DNA of 64,000 nucleotides from Candidatus Leucobacter sulfamidivorax (lineage in GTDB: Bacteria > Actinomycetota > Actinomycetes > Actinomycetales > Microbacteriaceae), in the NCBI GenBank assembly GCA_016771945.1, contig QZLF01000003.1:803454-867453 (forward strand), in the 5' to 3' direction. The notes beneath the pieces were generated by a model. That model was not told where the DNA came from, did no database searches, and saw only the letters and a program-made list of their open reading frames with translations. Shown in pieces: positions 33,398 through 41,991 of this stretch. Position 1 is the stretch's first letter. Each line of letters opens with the position of its first letter. The position numbers were made by a program, and so were the translations under genes.

Positions 33398-34483
33398 GTG
33401 TTCCCTTATCGTACGTTCATCGGCCTGGACGTGCACGCACGATCTGTGGTCGCGCACGCGATCAATATTGATGCCGAGCAACCTGTCCGGAAGAAGTTCC
33501 CCTACGACCCGTTCCAGGTCATCGAGTGGGCGCGCACGCTGCCCGGCCCGACCACGGTTGTCTACGAGGCCGGCCCGACCGGATACGACCTCGCCCGCCA
33601 CTTCAGTGATGCCGGGATCGAGTGCGTGGTCGCGGCCCCCTCGAAACTGCAACGCCCGACCGGGGATCGGGTGAAGACCGATGCCCGTGACGCGGCACAC
33701 CTCGCGAAACTCCTCCAGCTCGGACAGATCGTCCCGGTCGCGATCCCCACGATCACGGCCGAAACCGCGAGGGATCTCGTGCGCGCCCGGGAAGACTGCC
33801 GACACGATCTCATGGCGGCCAGGCATCGCCTCTCAAAGCTCCTCCTCCGGCACGGGTACGTGTACGACAGCACCACCTGGACACAGAAACACCTCGCCTG
33901 GTGCCGGGCACACCGGACCGGGACCCCCGCCTACACAGCGGCATTCGATGCCGCCTACGAGACCGTCGAGCAGACCCTGACCCGCAGAACACGGCTCGAT
34001 GCCGCGATCAAGGAGATGGCAGCGGATTCCGAGTTCACCCCGGTGGTGCATCGGCTCGGGTGCCTGCGCGGGATGGGCACGCTCACCGCGTTCGCTCTCA
34101 CTGTCGAGATCGGCGACTGGGACCGGTTCACCGGCAAGACCATCGGCTCCTATCTCGGCCTCGTTCCGTCGGAGTATTCGACCGGTGGATCGCGCAGGCT
34201 CGGAGCGATCACGAAGACCGGCAACTCTCACGCCCGCAGGCTGCTGGTCGAAGCGGCCTGGCATCATCGACGCGAGTACCGTCCCGGCTATTCGCCCTCG
34301 CTGGAGAAGCGTCTCGCGCTCGCGTTCCCGGCCGCACGAGCGCGCGGGCAGGTCGGGAACGAGCGGCTGCACCGGCAATGGGTGCGTCACACCGTCCGTC
34401 GGAAGAAGAGCACGGTCGCCTGTGTCGGGATCGCGAGAGAACTCGCGGGCTGGTGCTGGTCCCTCGCGACGCTCACCGAGTGA
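33398..34483 (+). CDS. IS110 family transposase
   Basis: A 361-residue DEDD-type recombinase. The N-terminal RuvC-like domain has the first Asp in FIGLDVHARS near residue 10, Glu in VVYEAGPTGYDLARH near 57 and further acidic residues in RVKTDARDAAHLAKLL near 97. The C-terminal transposase_20 domain contains LRGMGTLTAFALTVEIGDW and LGLVPSEYSTGGSRRLGAITKTGN, which carries the catalytic Ser region. The GTG at 33398 follows GGAGG by 5 nt; a TTG at 33386 is an alternative. Full length, no frameshift, so possibly active. Confidence 0.94.
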   Translation: MFPYRTFIGLDVHARSVVAHAINIDAEQPVRKKFPYDPFQVIEWARTLPGPTTVVYEAGPTGYDLARHFSDAGIECVVAAPSKLQRPTGDRVKTDARDAAHLAKLLQLGQIVPVAIPTITAETARDLVRAREDCRHDLMAARHRLSKLLLRHGYVYDSTTWTQKHLAWCRAHRTGTPAYTAAFDAAYETVEQTLTRRTRLDAAIKEMAADSEFTPVVHRLGCLRGMGTLTAFALTVEIGDWDRFTGKTIGSYLGLVPSEYSTGGSRRLGAITKTGNSHARRLLVEAAWHHRREYRPGYSPSLEKRLALAFPAARARGQVGNERLHRQWVRHTVRRKKSTVACVGIARELAGWCWSLATLTE

Positions 34484-34729
34484 CCGGCCGCCCAGAGACT
34501 GCCGGCCTGCCCGTGAACGAGGGTGCGGGGCCTACGAACACGTGGAGTGACCCACTCTTGCACTATGAGCAGCCGATACCGGTGACGCTCGCGAATAGAC
34601 CGTGGCACCGCTCCACTCGCACGTTTCGCCCTGCGGTACCCAACCCACGCATATCAGTCTGATCGTGTAAACGTCGGAAAGACACGTCAGGCCCAGGATC
34701 CCCCTTTCAGGGGTCCGGCCGGTAGAACT

Positions 34730-34768
34730 GGAACGATCCGAGCGGCTGTACACCTCTCGGATCGTTCC
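34730..34768. terminator. Stem-loop, terminator-like
   Basis: GGAACGATCCGAG (34730-34742) pairs perfectly with 34756-34768 across a 13-nt loop. No gene ends immediately before it, so it may be part of an element end or a relic terminator. Confidence 0.5.
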
Positions 34769-34854
34769 ACCATGCTTACTTGACAAACACAACCACATAT
34801 CAGTGCAGGCGTTGTCGTCCAGCCGCGGGTGGAGCAGCATCGAGGGCACTATTG

Positions 34855-34970
34855 CGGGGGGAGGGAGAGGGGAGCTTAAGAGAAGGGGAAGGTCGAGGGC
34901 GAGAGGAGGGGAGGGCGAGGGCGCCCGGGAGCGGAAGAGAAGGAAGGCGGAAGAGAAGGAAGAAAGGGCG
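34855..34970. repeat. Polypurine tract
   Basis: The plus strand is almost pure G/A; between 34861 and 34970 I count about 14 pyrimidines in 110 bases. The transcript reading out of the YCII gene on the other strand would be C/U-rich and G-poor here, resembling a Rho-utilisation site. Confidence 0.7.
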
Positions 34971-34979
34971 GGCCGGCGC

Positions 34980-35330
34980 TCAGGGCCGCTGCGCCGAGGG
35001 CAGGCACTCCCGCACCTCGACCGGGGCGCCGACCCCGGCGGCGAGCGCCGCGGCGATCTCATGCGCGCGCTCAGGATCGGAGACCCGGACCACCCAGACG
35101 CGCTCGAGGGGCAGGCCCCCGGCGTTCAGCCACGCCTCGCGCGCCGCGCCGCCCGGCTCGACCACGACCGCGTTCACCTCGGAGGCGAGCACCTCGGTCC
35201 AATCCAGCTCGGAGCCGCTCGTCAGCTCGTCCTCGAAGCGCGCGAGGAAGGCGGCGACCTCCTCGACCCGCTCGGGAGGCGTCGCGTGCACGTCCTCCTC
35301 GCGACCGTGGAGCAGCAGCATGTAGCGCAT
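34980..35330 (-). CDS. YCII-related family protein
   Basis: A 116-residue ferredoxin-like-fold protein. It begins MRYMLLLHGREEDVHATPPERV and has the FEDELTSGSELDWTEVL helix and WVVRVSDPERAHEIAAAL strand-helix typical of the YCII/DGPF group often linked to ECF sigma factors. No sigma factor is adjacent. Function is unknown. The ATG has a GAGGAGGG ribosome site. Confidence 0.86.
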   Translation of the reverse strand: MRYMLLLHGREEDVHATPPERVEEVAAFLARFEDELTSGSELDWTEVLASEVNAVVVEPGGAAREAWLNAGGLPLERVWVVRVSDPERAHEIAAALAAGVGAPVEVRECLPSAQRP

Positions 35331-35463
35331 CGGATCCCTCCTCGTTCGGAAGTCGCGGGGGCCGGCACCGCCCGCGCCCGTCTGCTCTCATCGTGGCACG
35401 CGTCGCCCAACCTGTCGAGCGGCCCGCCTGCGCCCCTGCCCGCGGCCGGGCTACAGTGGAGCC

Positions 35464-35982
35464 ATGGCGCTGATCATCCCCTTCAACGGCAAGCACCCGC
35501 AGGTCGATCCGACGGCGTGGATCGCGCCGAACGCGACCCTGATCGGCGACGTGCGCATCGGCCCGGGCGCGAGCGTCTGGTTCGGCACCGTGCTGCGCGC
35601 CGACGGCGACTACATCGAGCTCGGCGAGGGCAGCAACCTGCAGGACAACGTCGTCGTGCACACCGACGAGGGCGCCCCGACCGTCGTCGGCGCCGGTGTG
35701 GGCGTGGGCCACCTCGCCCTGCTGCACGGCACCCGGGTCGGCGAGGGGTGCCTGATCGGCATGGGCGCGAAGCTGCTGAGCTTCTCGAGCATCGGCGACG
35801 GCGCCTTCGTGGCTGCGGGGGCCCTCGTCCTCGAGGGCCAGCAGGTCGAGGCCGGGCACCTCGTCGCCGGTGTGCCCGCCAAGGACCGCGGGCCCATGAA
35901 CGCGGAGATGGCCGAGCGGGTCCGCAGCAACGCCGATCACTACCGCGAGCTCGCGGCCTCCTACCGCGACGCCGGGATCTGA
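35464..35982 (+). CDS. Gamma carbonic anhydrase family protein
   Basis: A 172-residue left-handed beta-helix trimer protein. Hexapeptide repeats run from IAPNATLIGDVRIGPGASVWFG through the middle. The metal His ligands are in VVVHTDEGAPT and GVGHLALLHGTRV (positions near 64, 81 and 86). A C-terminal helix follows. Members bind Zn/Fe and may hydrate CO2, though many have unproven activity. The ATG at 35464 follows TACAGT by 6 nt, a leaderless arrangement. The threonine aldolase gene starts 4 nt after the stop. Confidence 0.93.
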   Translation: MALIIPFNGKHPQVDPTAWIAPNATLIGDVRIGPGASVWFGTVLRADGDYIELGEGSNLQDNVVVHTDEGAPTVVGAGVGVGHLALLHGTRVGEGCLIGMGAKLLSFSSIGDGAFVAAGALVLEGQQVEAGHLVAGVPAKDRGPMNAEMAERVRSNADHYRELAASYRDAGI

Positions 35983-35986
35983 GTCG

Positions 35987-37045
35987 ATGAACGGCACCGC
36001 CGAGAACGCCGCCCACCGCTCCTTCGCCTCCGACAACTACGCGGGTGTGCACCCCGAGGTGCTCGCGGCCATCGCCGAGGCGAACGTCGGCCACGCCCCC
36101 GCCTACGGGGCGGACCCCTGGACCGCCCGCTTCGGCGAGCTCGCGCGCGAGCTCTTCGGGGACGAGGCCGAGGCCTTCCCGGTCTTCAACGGCACCGGCG
36201 CCAACGTGCTCTCGCTGCAGGCCGCCCTGCCCCGCTGGGGCGCGGTGGTCTGCGCCGAGACGGCGCACATCCACTGCGACGAAGGCGGTGCGCCCGAGAA
36301 GATGGGCGGGATCAAGCTGCTCACCGTGCCGACGCCGGACGGCAAGCTGACCCCGGAGCTCGTCGAGCGCCAGGCCTGGGGCTGGGGCGACGAGCACCGC
36401 GCGCAGCCGCTCGCCGTCTCGATCTCGCAGACCACCGAGCTCGGCACCCGCTACACGCCCGACGAGGTGCGTGCGCTGGCCGAGCACGCCCACGCGCACG
36501 GCATGATCCTGCACATGGACGGCTCGCGCCTCGGCAACGCCGCCGCCCGCCTCGGCTGCCCGCTGGCCGCGATCACCTCGGACGCCGGGGTCGACGTGCT
36601 GAGCCTCGGCGGCACGAAGAACGGCCTGCTGGGGGCCGAGGCCGTCGTCGCGATCCGCCCCTCCGCCGCCCCGGGCCTGCCCTACCTGCGCAAGCTGAAC
36701 ATGCAGCTCGGCTCGAAGATGCGCTTCATCTCCGCGCAGCTGCTCGCGCTCTACGAAGGCGACCTCTGGTTGCGCTCGGCGGCCCACGCGAACGCGATGG
36801 CGGATCGCCTGAGCAGCGGCATCGTCGCCCTCACCGGCAGCGGCACGGTGCCGGGGCTCGCCCTCGCCCAGCCGACCGAGTCGAACGCCGTCTTCGCGGC
36901 GATGCCGCATGCGGTGCGGGAGCGCGCCCGCGAGCGTTTCCGCTTCTACGACTGGCCGGGCGACGACTCCCTCGTGCGCCTCATGTGCGCCTTCGACACG
37001 ACGCCCGACGACGTGGACGAGCTGCTGGCCGCGATCGCCGGCTGA
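35987..37045 (+). CDS. ltaE: Low-specificity threonine aldolase
   Basis: A 352-residue PLP enzyme that cleaves threonine or allo-threonine to glycine and acetaldehyde. It starts with RSFASDNYAGVHPEVLAAI, has FNGTGANVLSLQA near residue 67, and carries the Schiff-base Lys in LSLGGTKNGLLGAEA near residue 208. HMDGSRLGNAAARLG precedes it. The gene is 4 nt behind the carbonic anhydrase gene and lacks its own clear ribosome site, suggesting coupled translation. It converges with lysE. Confidence 0.94.
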   Translation: MNGTAENAAHRSFASDNYAGVHPEVLAAIAEANVGHAPAYGADPWTARFGELARELFGDEAEAFPVFNGTGANVLSLQAALPRWGAVVCAETAHIHCDEGGAPEKMGGIKLLTVPTPDGKLTPELVERQAWGWGDEHRAQPLAVSISQTTELGTRYTPDEVRALAEHAHAHGMILHMDGSRLGNAAARLGCPLAAITSDAGVDVLSLGGTKNGLLGAEAVVAIRPSAAPGLPYLRKLNMQLGSKMRFISAQLLALYEGDLWLRSAAHANAMADRLSSGIVALTGSGTVPGLALAQPTESNAVFAAMPHAVRERARERFRFYDWPGDDSLVRLMCAFDTTPDDVDELLAAIAG

Positions 37046-37058
37046 GCCCGCGGCTCGC

Positions 37059-37673
37059 TCAGACCCCGAGGCCCCCGAACACGAGGCGCGCCGCGATGAT
37101 CACCATCACCGCCGCCACGCACCAGTCGAGCACCTGCCAGGCGCGCGGCGTCGCGAAGAAGCGGGTGAGCGCCCGGGCGCCGTAGCCGAGCAGCGCGAAC
37201 CAGCCGACGCTCGCGATCGCGCCGCCGAGCAGGAACCACCACCGCTCGGGATCGCCCTGCGCGTTGCCCACCGAACCCATGAGCACCATCGTGTCGAGAT
37301 AGACGTGCGGGTTCAGGTAGGTGATCGCGAGGCACGCCAGCACGGTCTTGCGCAGCGGGGTGCGCGCACCGTCCGCGGCGACGAGCGCCTCCGGCCGCAG
37401 CGCCCGCCGCACCGCACCGAATGCGTACCAGAGCAGGAACGCGACCCCGCCCCAGCGGATGATCTCGAGCACGACCGGCGCGCGCTCGACCACGAGGCCG
37501 ATCCCCGCGACGCCGAGGAGCTCGAGCAGGGCATCGGTGAGGCCGCAGATGAGCACGACCGGCAGCACGTGCTCGCGGCGGATGCCCTGCTGCAGCACGA
37601 AGGCGTTCTGCGCGCCGATCGCGACGATCAAGGAGAGACCGGTGCCGAGACCGAGGAGCACCGAGGTGAGCAT
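37059..37673 (-). CDS. lysE: LysE/ArgO family amino acid exporter
   Basis: A 204-residue membrane protein with about five to six hydrophobic segments. The N-terminal signature LSLIVAIGAQNAFVLQQGIRREHV is characteristic of LysE, which exports lysine and arginine. TYLNPHVYLDTMVLMG lies mid-protein. The ATG at 37673 follows TAGCGT with a 7-nt gap. It is divergent from a LysG/ArgP-type regulator, the classic pair that prevents basic amino acid overload. Confidence 0.94.
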   Translation of the reverse strand: MLTSVLLGLGTGLSLIVAIGAQNAFVLQQGIRREHVLPVVLICGLTDALLELLGVAGIGLVVERAPVVLEIIRWGGVAFLLWYAFGAVRRALRPEALVAADGARTPLRKTVLACLAITYLNPHVYLDTMVLMGSVGNAQGDPERWWFLLGGAIASVGWFALLGYGARALTRFFATPRAWQVLDWCVAAVMVIIAARLVFGGLGV

Positions 37674-37758
37674 GACTACGACGCTAGAGGCCGGGCGGGG
37701 CGATCCGCACATTCAGCGTGCCTCATCTTGCTGATGCTTCATTAGCTATTCTTAAGGA

Positions 37759-38661
37759 GTGGATCTGCCGGTCGAGCACCTCGCCACCTTCGCCGCCATC
37801 GTCGACGAGGGCAGCTTCGAAGGCGCCGCTCGCAGGCTGCACATCACCCCCTCGGCCGTGAGCCAGCGGGTCAAGGCGATGGAGCAGCGCGTCGGATCCG
37901 TGCTCGTGCAGCGCAGCCGCCCCGTCGAGGTCACGCAGGCCGGCGCCACCGTGCTGCGCCTGGCCCGGCAGCTGGAGCGCCTCGTCGACGACGCCGCCCG
38001 CGAGCTCGGGGGCGGATCCGCCGGCGCGATCCTGCCCATCGTCGTCAACGCGGACTCGCTCGCCACCTGGTTCGTACCCGCCCTCGCGAGAGCCGCCCGG
38101 GAGACGGGCGCGCAGTTCGAGGTGATCCGCTCCGACGAGACCCTGTCGACCGAGCGACTGCGGCGGGGCGAGGCCATCGCTGCCCTCACCGCGACCAAGG
38201 AGCCCGTACCCGGCTGCACGAGCACCCGCATCGGCACCGACCGCTACCGCGCCTGCGCGGCCCCCGACTTCGCGGCCGAGCACTTCTCCGACGGGGTGAC
38301 CGCCGAGGCGCTGGGCTCCGCGCCGATGCTCGAGTTCGACCGTCACGACGTCTTCCAGCAGCGCTTCGTGCGCCGGGTCACGCGCACCCGGGTGGATCCG
38401 CCCCGCCACTACGTCCCCTCCTCCGCGGAGTTCATGCGCGCCATCGAGCTCGGCATGGGCTGGGGCATGGTGCCGGAGCTGCAGTGCCGGGACGCGCTCG
38501 CGGAGGGGAGGCTCGTCGAGATCGGCGCGCGATCCACCATCGAGATCTCGCTGTACTGGCAGCGCTGGAACCTGCGCTCCCCGGTGCTCGACCGTCTCTC
38601 GGCCGTCATCGCGGAGGAGGCCGCCGCCGCCCTGACGCGGCGGCAGCCGCGCAGCCCCTAA
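37759..38661 (+). CDS. lysG: LysR family regulator, ArgP/LysG type
   Basis: A 300-residue regulator. The helix-turn-helix segment is FEGAARRLHITPSAVSQRVKAM, followed by VGSVLVQRSRPVEVTQAG, diagnostic of the ArgP/LysG branch. The effector domain ends ISLYWQRWNLRSPVLDRL. The GTG at 37759 follows TATTCT by 6 nt, indicating a leaderless transcript. Divergence from lysE strongly supports control of lysine/arginine export. Confidence 0.93.
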   Translation: MDLPVEHLATFAAIVDEGSFEGAARRLHITPSAVSQRVKAMEQRVGSVLVQRSRPVEVTQAGATVLRLARQLERLVDDAARELGGGSAGAILPIVVNADSLATWFVPALARAARETGAQFEVIRSDETLSTERLRRGEAIAALTATKEPVPGCTSTRIGTDRYRACAAPDFAAEHFSDGVTAEALGSAPMLEFDRHDVFQQRFVRRVTRTRVDPPRHYVPSSAEFMRAIELGMGWGMVPELQCRDALAEGRLVEIGARSTIEISLYWQRWNLRSPVLDRLSAVIAEEAAAALTRRQPRSP

Positions 38662-38686
38662 GCTCGGAGGGTCGGAAGGAGACCGG

Positions 38687-39607
38687 ATGGCCGGAGTGCT
38701 GCACGGCTTCGTGCTCATCCTCGTGGTGATCGGCGCCGGCTACCTCGCGGCGCGCTTCGGCGTCGTGCAGGGCGATCAGCGGCGCGTGCTCAACAACGTC
38801 GCCTTCTACGTGGCCACCCCGGCGCTGCTGTTCGCGGTGCTCTACGACAGCGACCCGGCCATCATGCTCTCGCCCGTGATCATCGTGACCACGCTCGCGG
38901 CCGTGGCGGTCGCTGCCGCCTACCTGATCGCCTCCCGGCTCTGGTTCAAGCAGGACCTCGCGACCGTCACCCTCGGCGCGACCACCACCTCCTACGTCAA
39001 CTCGAACAACCTCGGCCTGCCGGTCGCCATCTACATCCTGGGCGACGCGGCCTACGTCGCGCCGCTCATGCTCGTGCAGCTCATCATCTACACCCCCGTG
39101 ATCCTCGCGATCCTCGAGGCGACCCGCGGCAACGGCAAGGGCGCGCTGCGGGCCATCGTGCGTGCCGTCACCAACCCCATCATCATCGCCTCCGTGCTCG
39201 GCTTCGTCTTCGCCCTGTTCGAGGTCCCGATGCCCGGCCTGCTGCTCGAGCCGATCGAGATGATCGGCGCCGCGGCGATCCCCATGATCCTCATGAGCTT
39301 CGGGGTCTCGCTACGGGGCCAGCGCGCGCTGCAGCCCGGCAGCGGGCGGAAGGCCGTGCTCGTCGCGACGGCGCTCAAGGTGCTCGGGATGCCCGCGGTC
39401 GCGCTGGGGCTCTCCTTCGCCTTCGGGCTCGACCCGCACGAGACCTTCATCGCGACGACGATCGCCGCGCTGCCCACCGCGCAGAACGTCTACAACTATG
39501 CGGCGACGTACCGGAAGGCGGAGACGCTCGTGCGCGACACGGTGTTCCTCACGACCTTCGCCTCTCTGCCCGTGATCGCCGCCGTCGCCTGGCTGTTCGC
39601 GGGGTAG
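38687..39607 (+). CDS. AEC family transporter
   Basis: A 306-residue auxin-efflux-carrier-type membrane protein with ten hydrophobic segments. Typical parts are IGAGYLAARFGVVQGDQRRVLNN, SYVNSNNLGLPVAIYILGD and IGAAAIPMILMSFGVSLRG. The family moves carboxylates such as malate or auxin-like acids; the substrate here is unknown. An AAGGAG ribosome site precedes the ATG. It follows lysG by 25 nt and may be cotranscribed. Confidence 0.92.
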   Translation: MAGVLHGFVLILVVIGAGYLAARFGVVQGDQRRVLNNVAFYVATPALLFAVLYDSDPAIMLSPVIIVTTLAAVAVAAAYLIASRLWFKQDLATVTLGATTTSYVNSNNLGLPVAIYILGDAAYVAPLMLVQLIIYTPVILAILEATRGNGKGALRAIVRAVTNPIIIASVLGFVFALFEVPMPGLLLEPIEMIGAAAIPMILMSFGVSLRGQRALQPGSGRKAVLVATALKVLGMPAVALGLSFAFGLDPHETFIATTIAALPTAQNVYNYAATYRKAETLVRDTVFLTTFASLPVIAAVAWLFAG

Positions 39608-39664
39608 CGCGGTGCGGGGCCGGATCGCGACCGGATCGCGGATCCACCGCGCAGCTGTGCGCCG

Positions 39665-40114
39665 CTACGCGCCGGTCGTGAAGACCGCGTCGGAGTCGTC
39701 GAGGCGCAGCGCGCGGATCAGCTCGGCCGCGTGGTCGGTCGAGATCACGACCCGCGCGAAGTCGTCGAACTCGCCGGCCCGGCCCGGGGCGCCGTCGGCG
39801 TCGGCTCCGCCCGGGGCGTCCTCCGGCTCCGCCTCCTCCCGCGCGAAGTCGAGCACCACCGCGGGCTTGCCGCTGCGCACGGCCGCGAACTCGCGGCCGC
39901 CGAGACCGCGCCAGGTGCCGAGGGCGAGCTTGCCGGGCAGATGCGCCCCCGGCGAGCGCACGCCGCGCAGCCACACCCACGGATCGTCGGTGATGAGGGC
40001 CGACGTGATCGCGGCGCGGTCGAGCACCAGATCCCTGCGGCGCAGGGCGAGCGCCTTCTCCGCGGCACTCAGGCGGATCACCACTCGGTCGGGGTAGACC
40101 GCAACACTCGCCAT
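39665..40114 (-). CDS. Conserved hypothetical protein
   Basis: A 149-residue soluble protein of unknown function. It opens ASVAVYPDRVVIRLSAAEKALALRR, which looks like the strands of a PH-like barrel, and includes HLPGKLALGTWRGLGGREF and a Gly/Ala/Asp-rich linker near residue 105. It has no recognised catalytic motif. Actinobacterial homologous small proteins with PH-like barrels are common. The ATG at 40114 follows CAGGAT with 7 nt. A start three codons upstream is also possible. Confidence 0.75.
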   Translation of the reverse strand: MASVAVYPDRVVIRLSAAEKALALRRRDLVLDRAAITSALITDDPWVWLRGVRSPGAHLPGKLALGTWRGLGGREFAAVRSGKPAVVLDFAREEAEPEDAPGGADADGAPGRAGEFDDFARVVISTDHAAELIRALRLDDSDAVFTTGA

Positions 40115-40250
40115 GACCCCCATCCTGCCAGGAGGCGCAGCGCGCGTCATGCGAGCGCGCCGAAGGCGCCGAATCGTTATGGGCGGGTGCGCGCCGCACC
40201 TCCGTGTGCCGAGCGCCGCCCTGCCGGGCCGCCGGTCGAGCCCCCGAGCC

Positions 40251-40312
40251 GGAATCGGGGTCGCTTCGGGCGGGCATCTCGCCGTATAACCGCCCGAAGC
40301 GACCCCGACTCC
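40251..40312. terminator. Long stem-loop downstream of hemD
   Basis: Arms 40251-40273 and 40290-40312 match at 22 of 23 positions with a 16-nt loop; two more base pairs extend the base. It lies between the hemD stop and the start of the hypothetical gene in the otherwise gene-free 40115-40418 interval. It may terminate hemD transcription, although it is longer than a normal terminator. Confidence 0.65.
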
Positions 40313-40418
40313 GGTGGGAAGGGGGAGGGGCGAGGGAGGGAGCGCGCGCGGCCAGGGTACCGGGCCGGGTCGGACGCGGATCGAACCCCGGGCCGGGGGC
40401 CGGGATCGGATACCGGCG

Positions 40419-41204
40419 TCAGTCGAGCATGTCGCTCTGATCGATGACCGATTCGACGGTCTGGATCAGCGCGCGCTTCACCTCGGAGTCCCGGTGCTCG
40501 GGATCGTGGCGCAGGCCGGCCGCCTCGGCCTCCTCGTGGGTGTGGGGGCCGACGCAGGCGACCACCGTGCCCTCGGGGAGGTTCGGGAACTGCGTCGCGA
40601 CCTCGTGCGCGATGCGCGGCGAGGCCACGAGCAGGGCGTTGATGCGCCCCGACTCGACGTCCTCTCGGATGCGCACCGCCGCCGGCACGCCGATGGTGCG
40701 GTAGGCGACGACCTGGGTCACATCGTGCCCCCTGCGGATGAGTCCCTCGGTGAGCACCGGCTTCGCGACGTCGGAGCGCAGCGTGAGCACCTTGAGCACC
40801 TCGCCGGAGTCGATCTCCGGCCAGGCCTCGAGCAGCCCGACCGGGGTGTTGTTCTTCTGGCCGGGGGTGCGGCTCACCTGGTACCCCGCGGCGGCGAAGG
40901 CCGCGGCGGTCGCCTCGCCGACGGCGGCGACGCGCGTGCCGCTCGGGATCACGGCGTGATGATGCGCCAGCACGTCGACCACGGTCGCACTCGTACCGGT
41001 GATCCAGTCGTAGTAGCCGGCCTCGAGCAGATGGAGCGCTTCGACGAGCCGGTCCTCCTCGCTCGTGTGCGCGAAGTCGATGAGCGGGGCGACGACGGTG
41101 CTGGCACCCTGATCGCGCAGCGCTCTCGCGACGAGATCCCCCCAGGTGCCCCCGCGGGGCACGAGCACCCGCAAACCGCTGAGCGGTTTCACCTGAGCCG
41201 TCAT
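40419..41204 (-). CDS. hemD: Uroporphyrinogen-III synthase
   Basis: A 261-residue two-domain enzyme that cyclises hydroxymethylbilane with inversion of ring D in tetrapyrrole synthesis. It opens LSGLRVLVPRGGTWGDLVARAL, has ITGTSATVVDVLAHH and a conserved-looking AVGEATAAAFAAAGY near residue 100, and VVAYRTIGVP and VASPRIAHEVATQFP in the second half. Overall conservation in this family is low. No other heme gene is adjacent. GAGAAT lies 7 nt before the ATG. Confidence 0.86.
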   Translation of the reverse strand: MTAQVKPLSGLRVLVPRGGTWGDLVARALRDQGASTVVAPLIDFAHTSEEDRLVEALHLLEAGYYDWITGTSATVVDVLAHHHAVIPSGTRVAAVGEATAAAFAAAGYQVSRTPGQKNNTPVGLLEAWPEIDSGEVLKVLTLRSDVAKPVLTEGLIRRGHDVTQVVAYRTIGVPAAVRIREDVESGRINALLVASPRIAHEVATQFPNLPEGTVVACVGPHTHEEAEAAGLRHDPEHRDSEVKRALIQTVESVIDQSDMLD

Positions 41205-41290
41205 GGACCCTATTCTCGTCCTGCGCCGCGCCCGATGCAAAACAGGGCGCTCCGCCGCTGATAACGTGGCCGAACCGTGACCTCGTCCGA

Positions 41291-41554
41291 TCAGTCGAAG
41301 GCGCGGGCCACCCGACGCGCGATGCCCCAGACCGCGAGGCCCGCGACGGCGGCGACGGCCGCGACTCCGACCGCGAAGCCGAGCGGGTTCTCCCGCTTGG
41401 TGCGCGCGATGCGCCTCCGGGTGCGCTCCATCGAGTCGTCGATGCGCTGCGCGTAATCGAGCCGCTCGCGCAGCTGCCCGAGCGTGTCGTACAGCTCCGC
41501 ACGGGCCCGCTGGGCCTCGAGCACGCCGGGATCGGGCTTGCTTCCGCCGCTCAT
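41291..41554 (-). CDS. DUF3618-type membrane protein
   Basis: An 87-residue protein. It has an N-terminal helix LEAQRARAELYDTLGQLRERLDY with the pattern of DUF3618, an Arg-rich region, and one C-terminal membrane segment FAVGVAAVAAVAGLAVWGI. It overlaps the holin-like gene by four bases (ATGA). The set YtxH-like, holin-like and DUF3618 recurs in actinobacteria and is thought to act at the envelope; the exact role is unknown. Confidence 0.82.
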   Translation of the reverse strand: MSGGSKPDPGVLEAQRARAELYDTLGQLRERLDYAQRIDDSMERTRRRIARTKRENPLGFAVGVAAVAAVAGLAVWGIARRVARAFD

Positions 41555-41991
41555 CGCCAGTTCCCCTTCTCGCCGGCCTGCGGCATGTGGGCCGAGGCGT
41601 TGAAGCGCACATCCGCGAACGCCCCGAGATCCTCCTCGACGCGATCGATGGTCTCCTCCGGCACGGGGATGCCCCGCTTGATGAGGGCGATGCCGGCCAT
41701 GATCGCGGCCGCGGCGAGCAGCAGCAGACCGGCGGCCACGACGAGGGCGGAGAGCCACACCGGCCACACCACGGCGATGCCCGCGACCGCCGCCGCGACG
41801 AGGCACGCGATCGCGAAGAAGAGGAAGAAGAGCGCTACGACGATCGCCAGCAGGCCGATGCCGGCCCGCTTGGCCTTCGCGGCGATCTCGCGCTTCGCGT
41901 TCTGATACTCGGCCTTGGCGAGTGCGAGGAGCTGCTGCGGAAGCCGCGCGAGCAGCTCGAAGGTGCCCGCCTGGCCGTCCCGGCGGCTCAT
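41551..41991 (-). CDS. Phage holin family/holin-X-like membrane protein
   Basis: A 146-residue protein with an amphipathic N-terminal region (LLALAKAEYQNAKREIAAKAKRAG) and two long hydrophobic segments (IGLLAIVVALFFLFFAIACLV and LSALVVAAGLLLLAAAAIMAG). The family name derives from similarity to holins, but chromosomal actinobacterial members are not phage genes. It overlaps both neighbours by four bases. Confidence 0.84.
   Translation of the reverse strand: MSRRDGQAGTFELLARLPQQLLALAKAEYQNAKREIAAKAKRAGIGLLAIVVALFFLFFAIACLVAAAVAGIAVVWPVWLSALVVAAGLLLLAAAAIMAGIALIKRGIPVPEETIDRVEEDLGAFADVRFNASAHMPQAGEKGNWR

Larger units (their letters stand above)
33260..34660 (+). mobile_element. IS110-family insertion sequence (approximate limits)
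   Basis: The element comprises an IS110-type transposase gene with about 140 nt of non-coding DNA before it and perhaps 170 nt after it. IS110 elements lack terminal inverted repeats and usually make no target duplication, so the ends given are estimates. A short inverted match, CCCTCGTTC at 33326-33334 and GAACGAGGG at 34515-34523, is the only end-related symmetry I see. The 5' non-coding part folds into a bulged stem and may encode a bridge RNA. Confidence 0.65.
34484..34979. other. Gene-free stretch downstream of the IS element
   Basis: About 500 nt without a credible gene. In order it holds the presumed IS right end, an imperfect hairpin (GGATCCCC/GGGGTCC, about 34697-34715), the perfect stem-loop at 34730-34768, a short AT-richer patch with TTGACA near 34780, and the polypurine tract ending at the YCII stop codon. 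Confidence 0.6.

Noticed and set aside
34532-35062. Minus-strand open frame across the polypurine tract
   Set aside because: Its Ser/Pro/Leu-rich translation is a by-product of the C/T-rich strand and it has no start signal or family similarity.
41551-41991. Holin-like gene as sign of a prophage
   Set aside because: It overlaps YtxH-like and DUF3618 genes, a chromosomal actinobacterial set, and no other phage gene is present.
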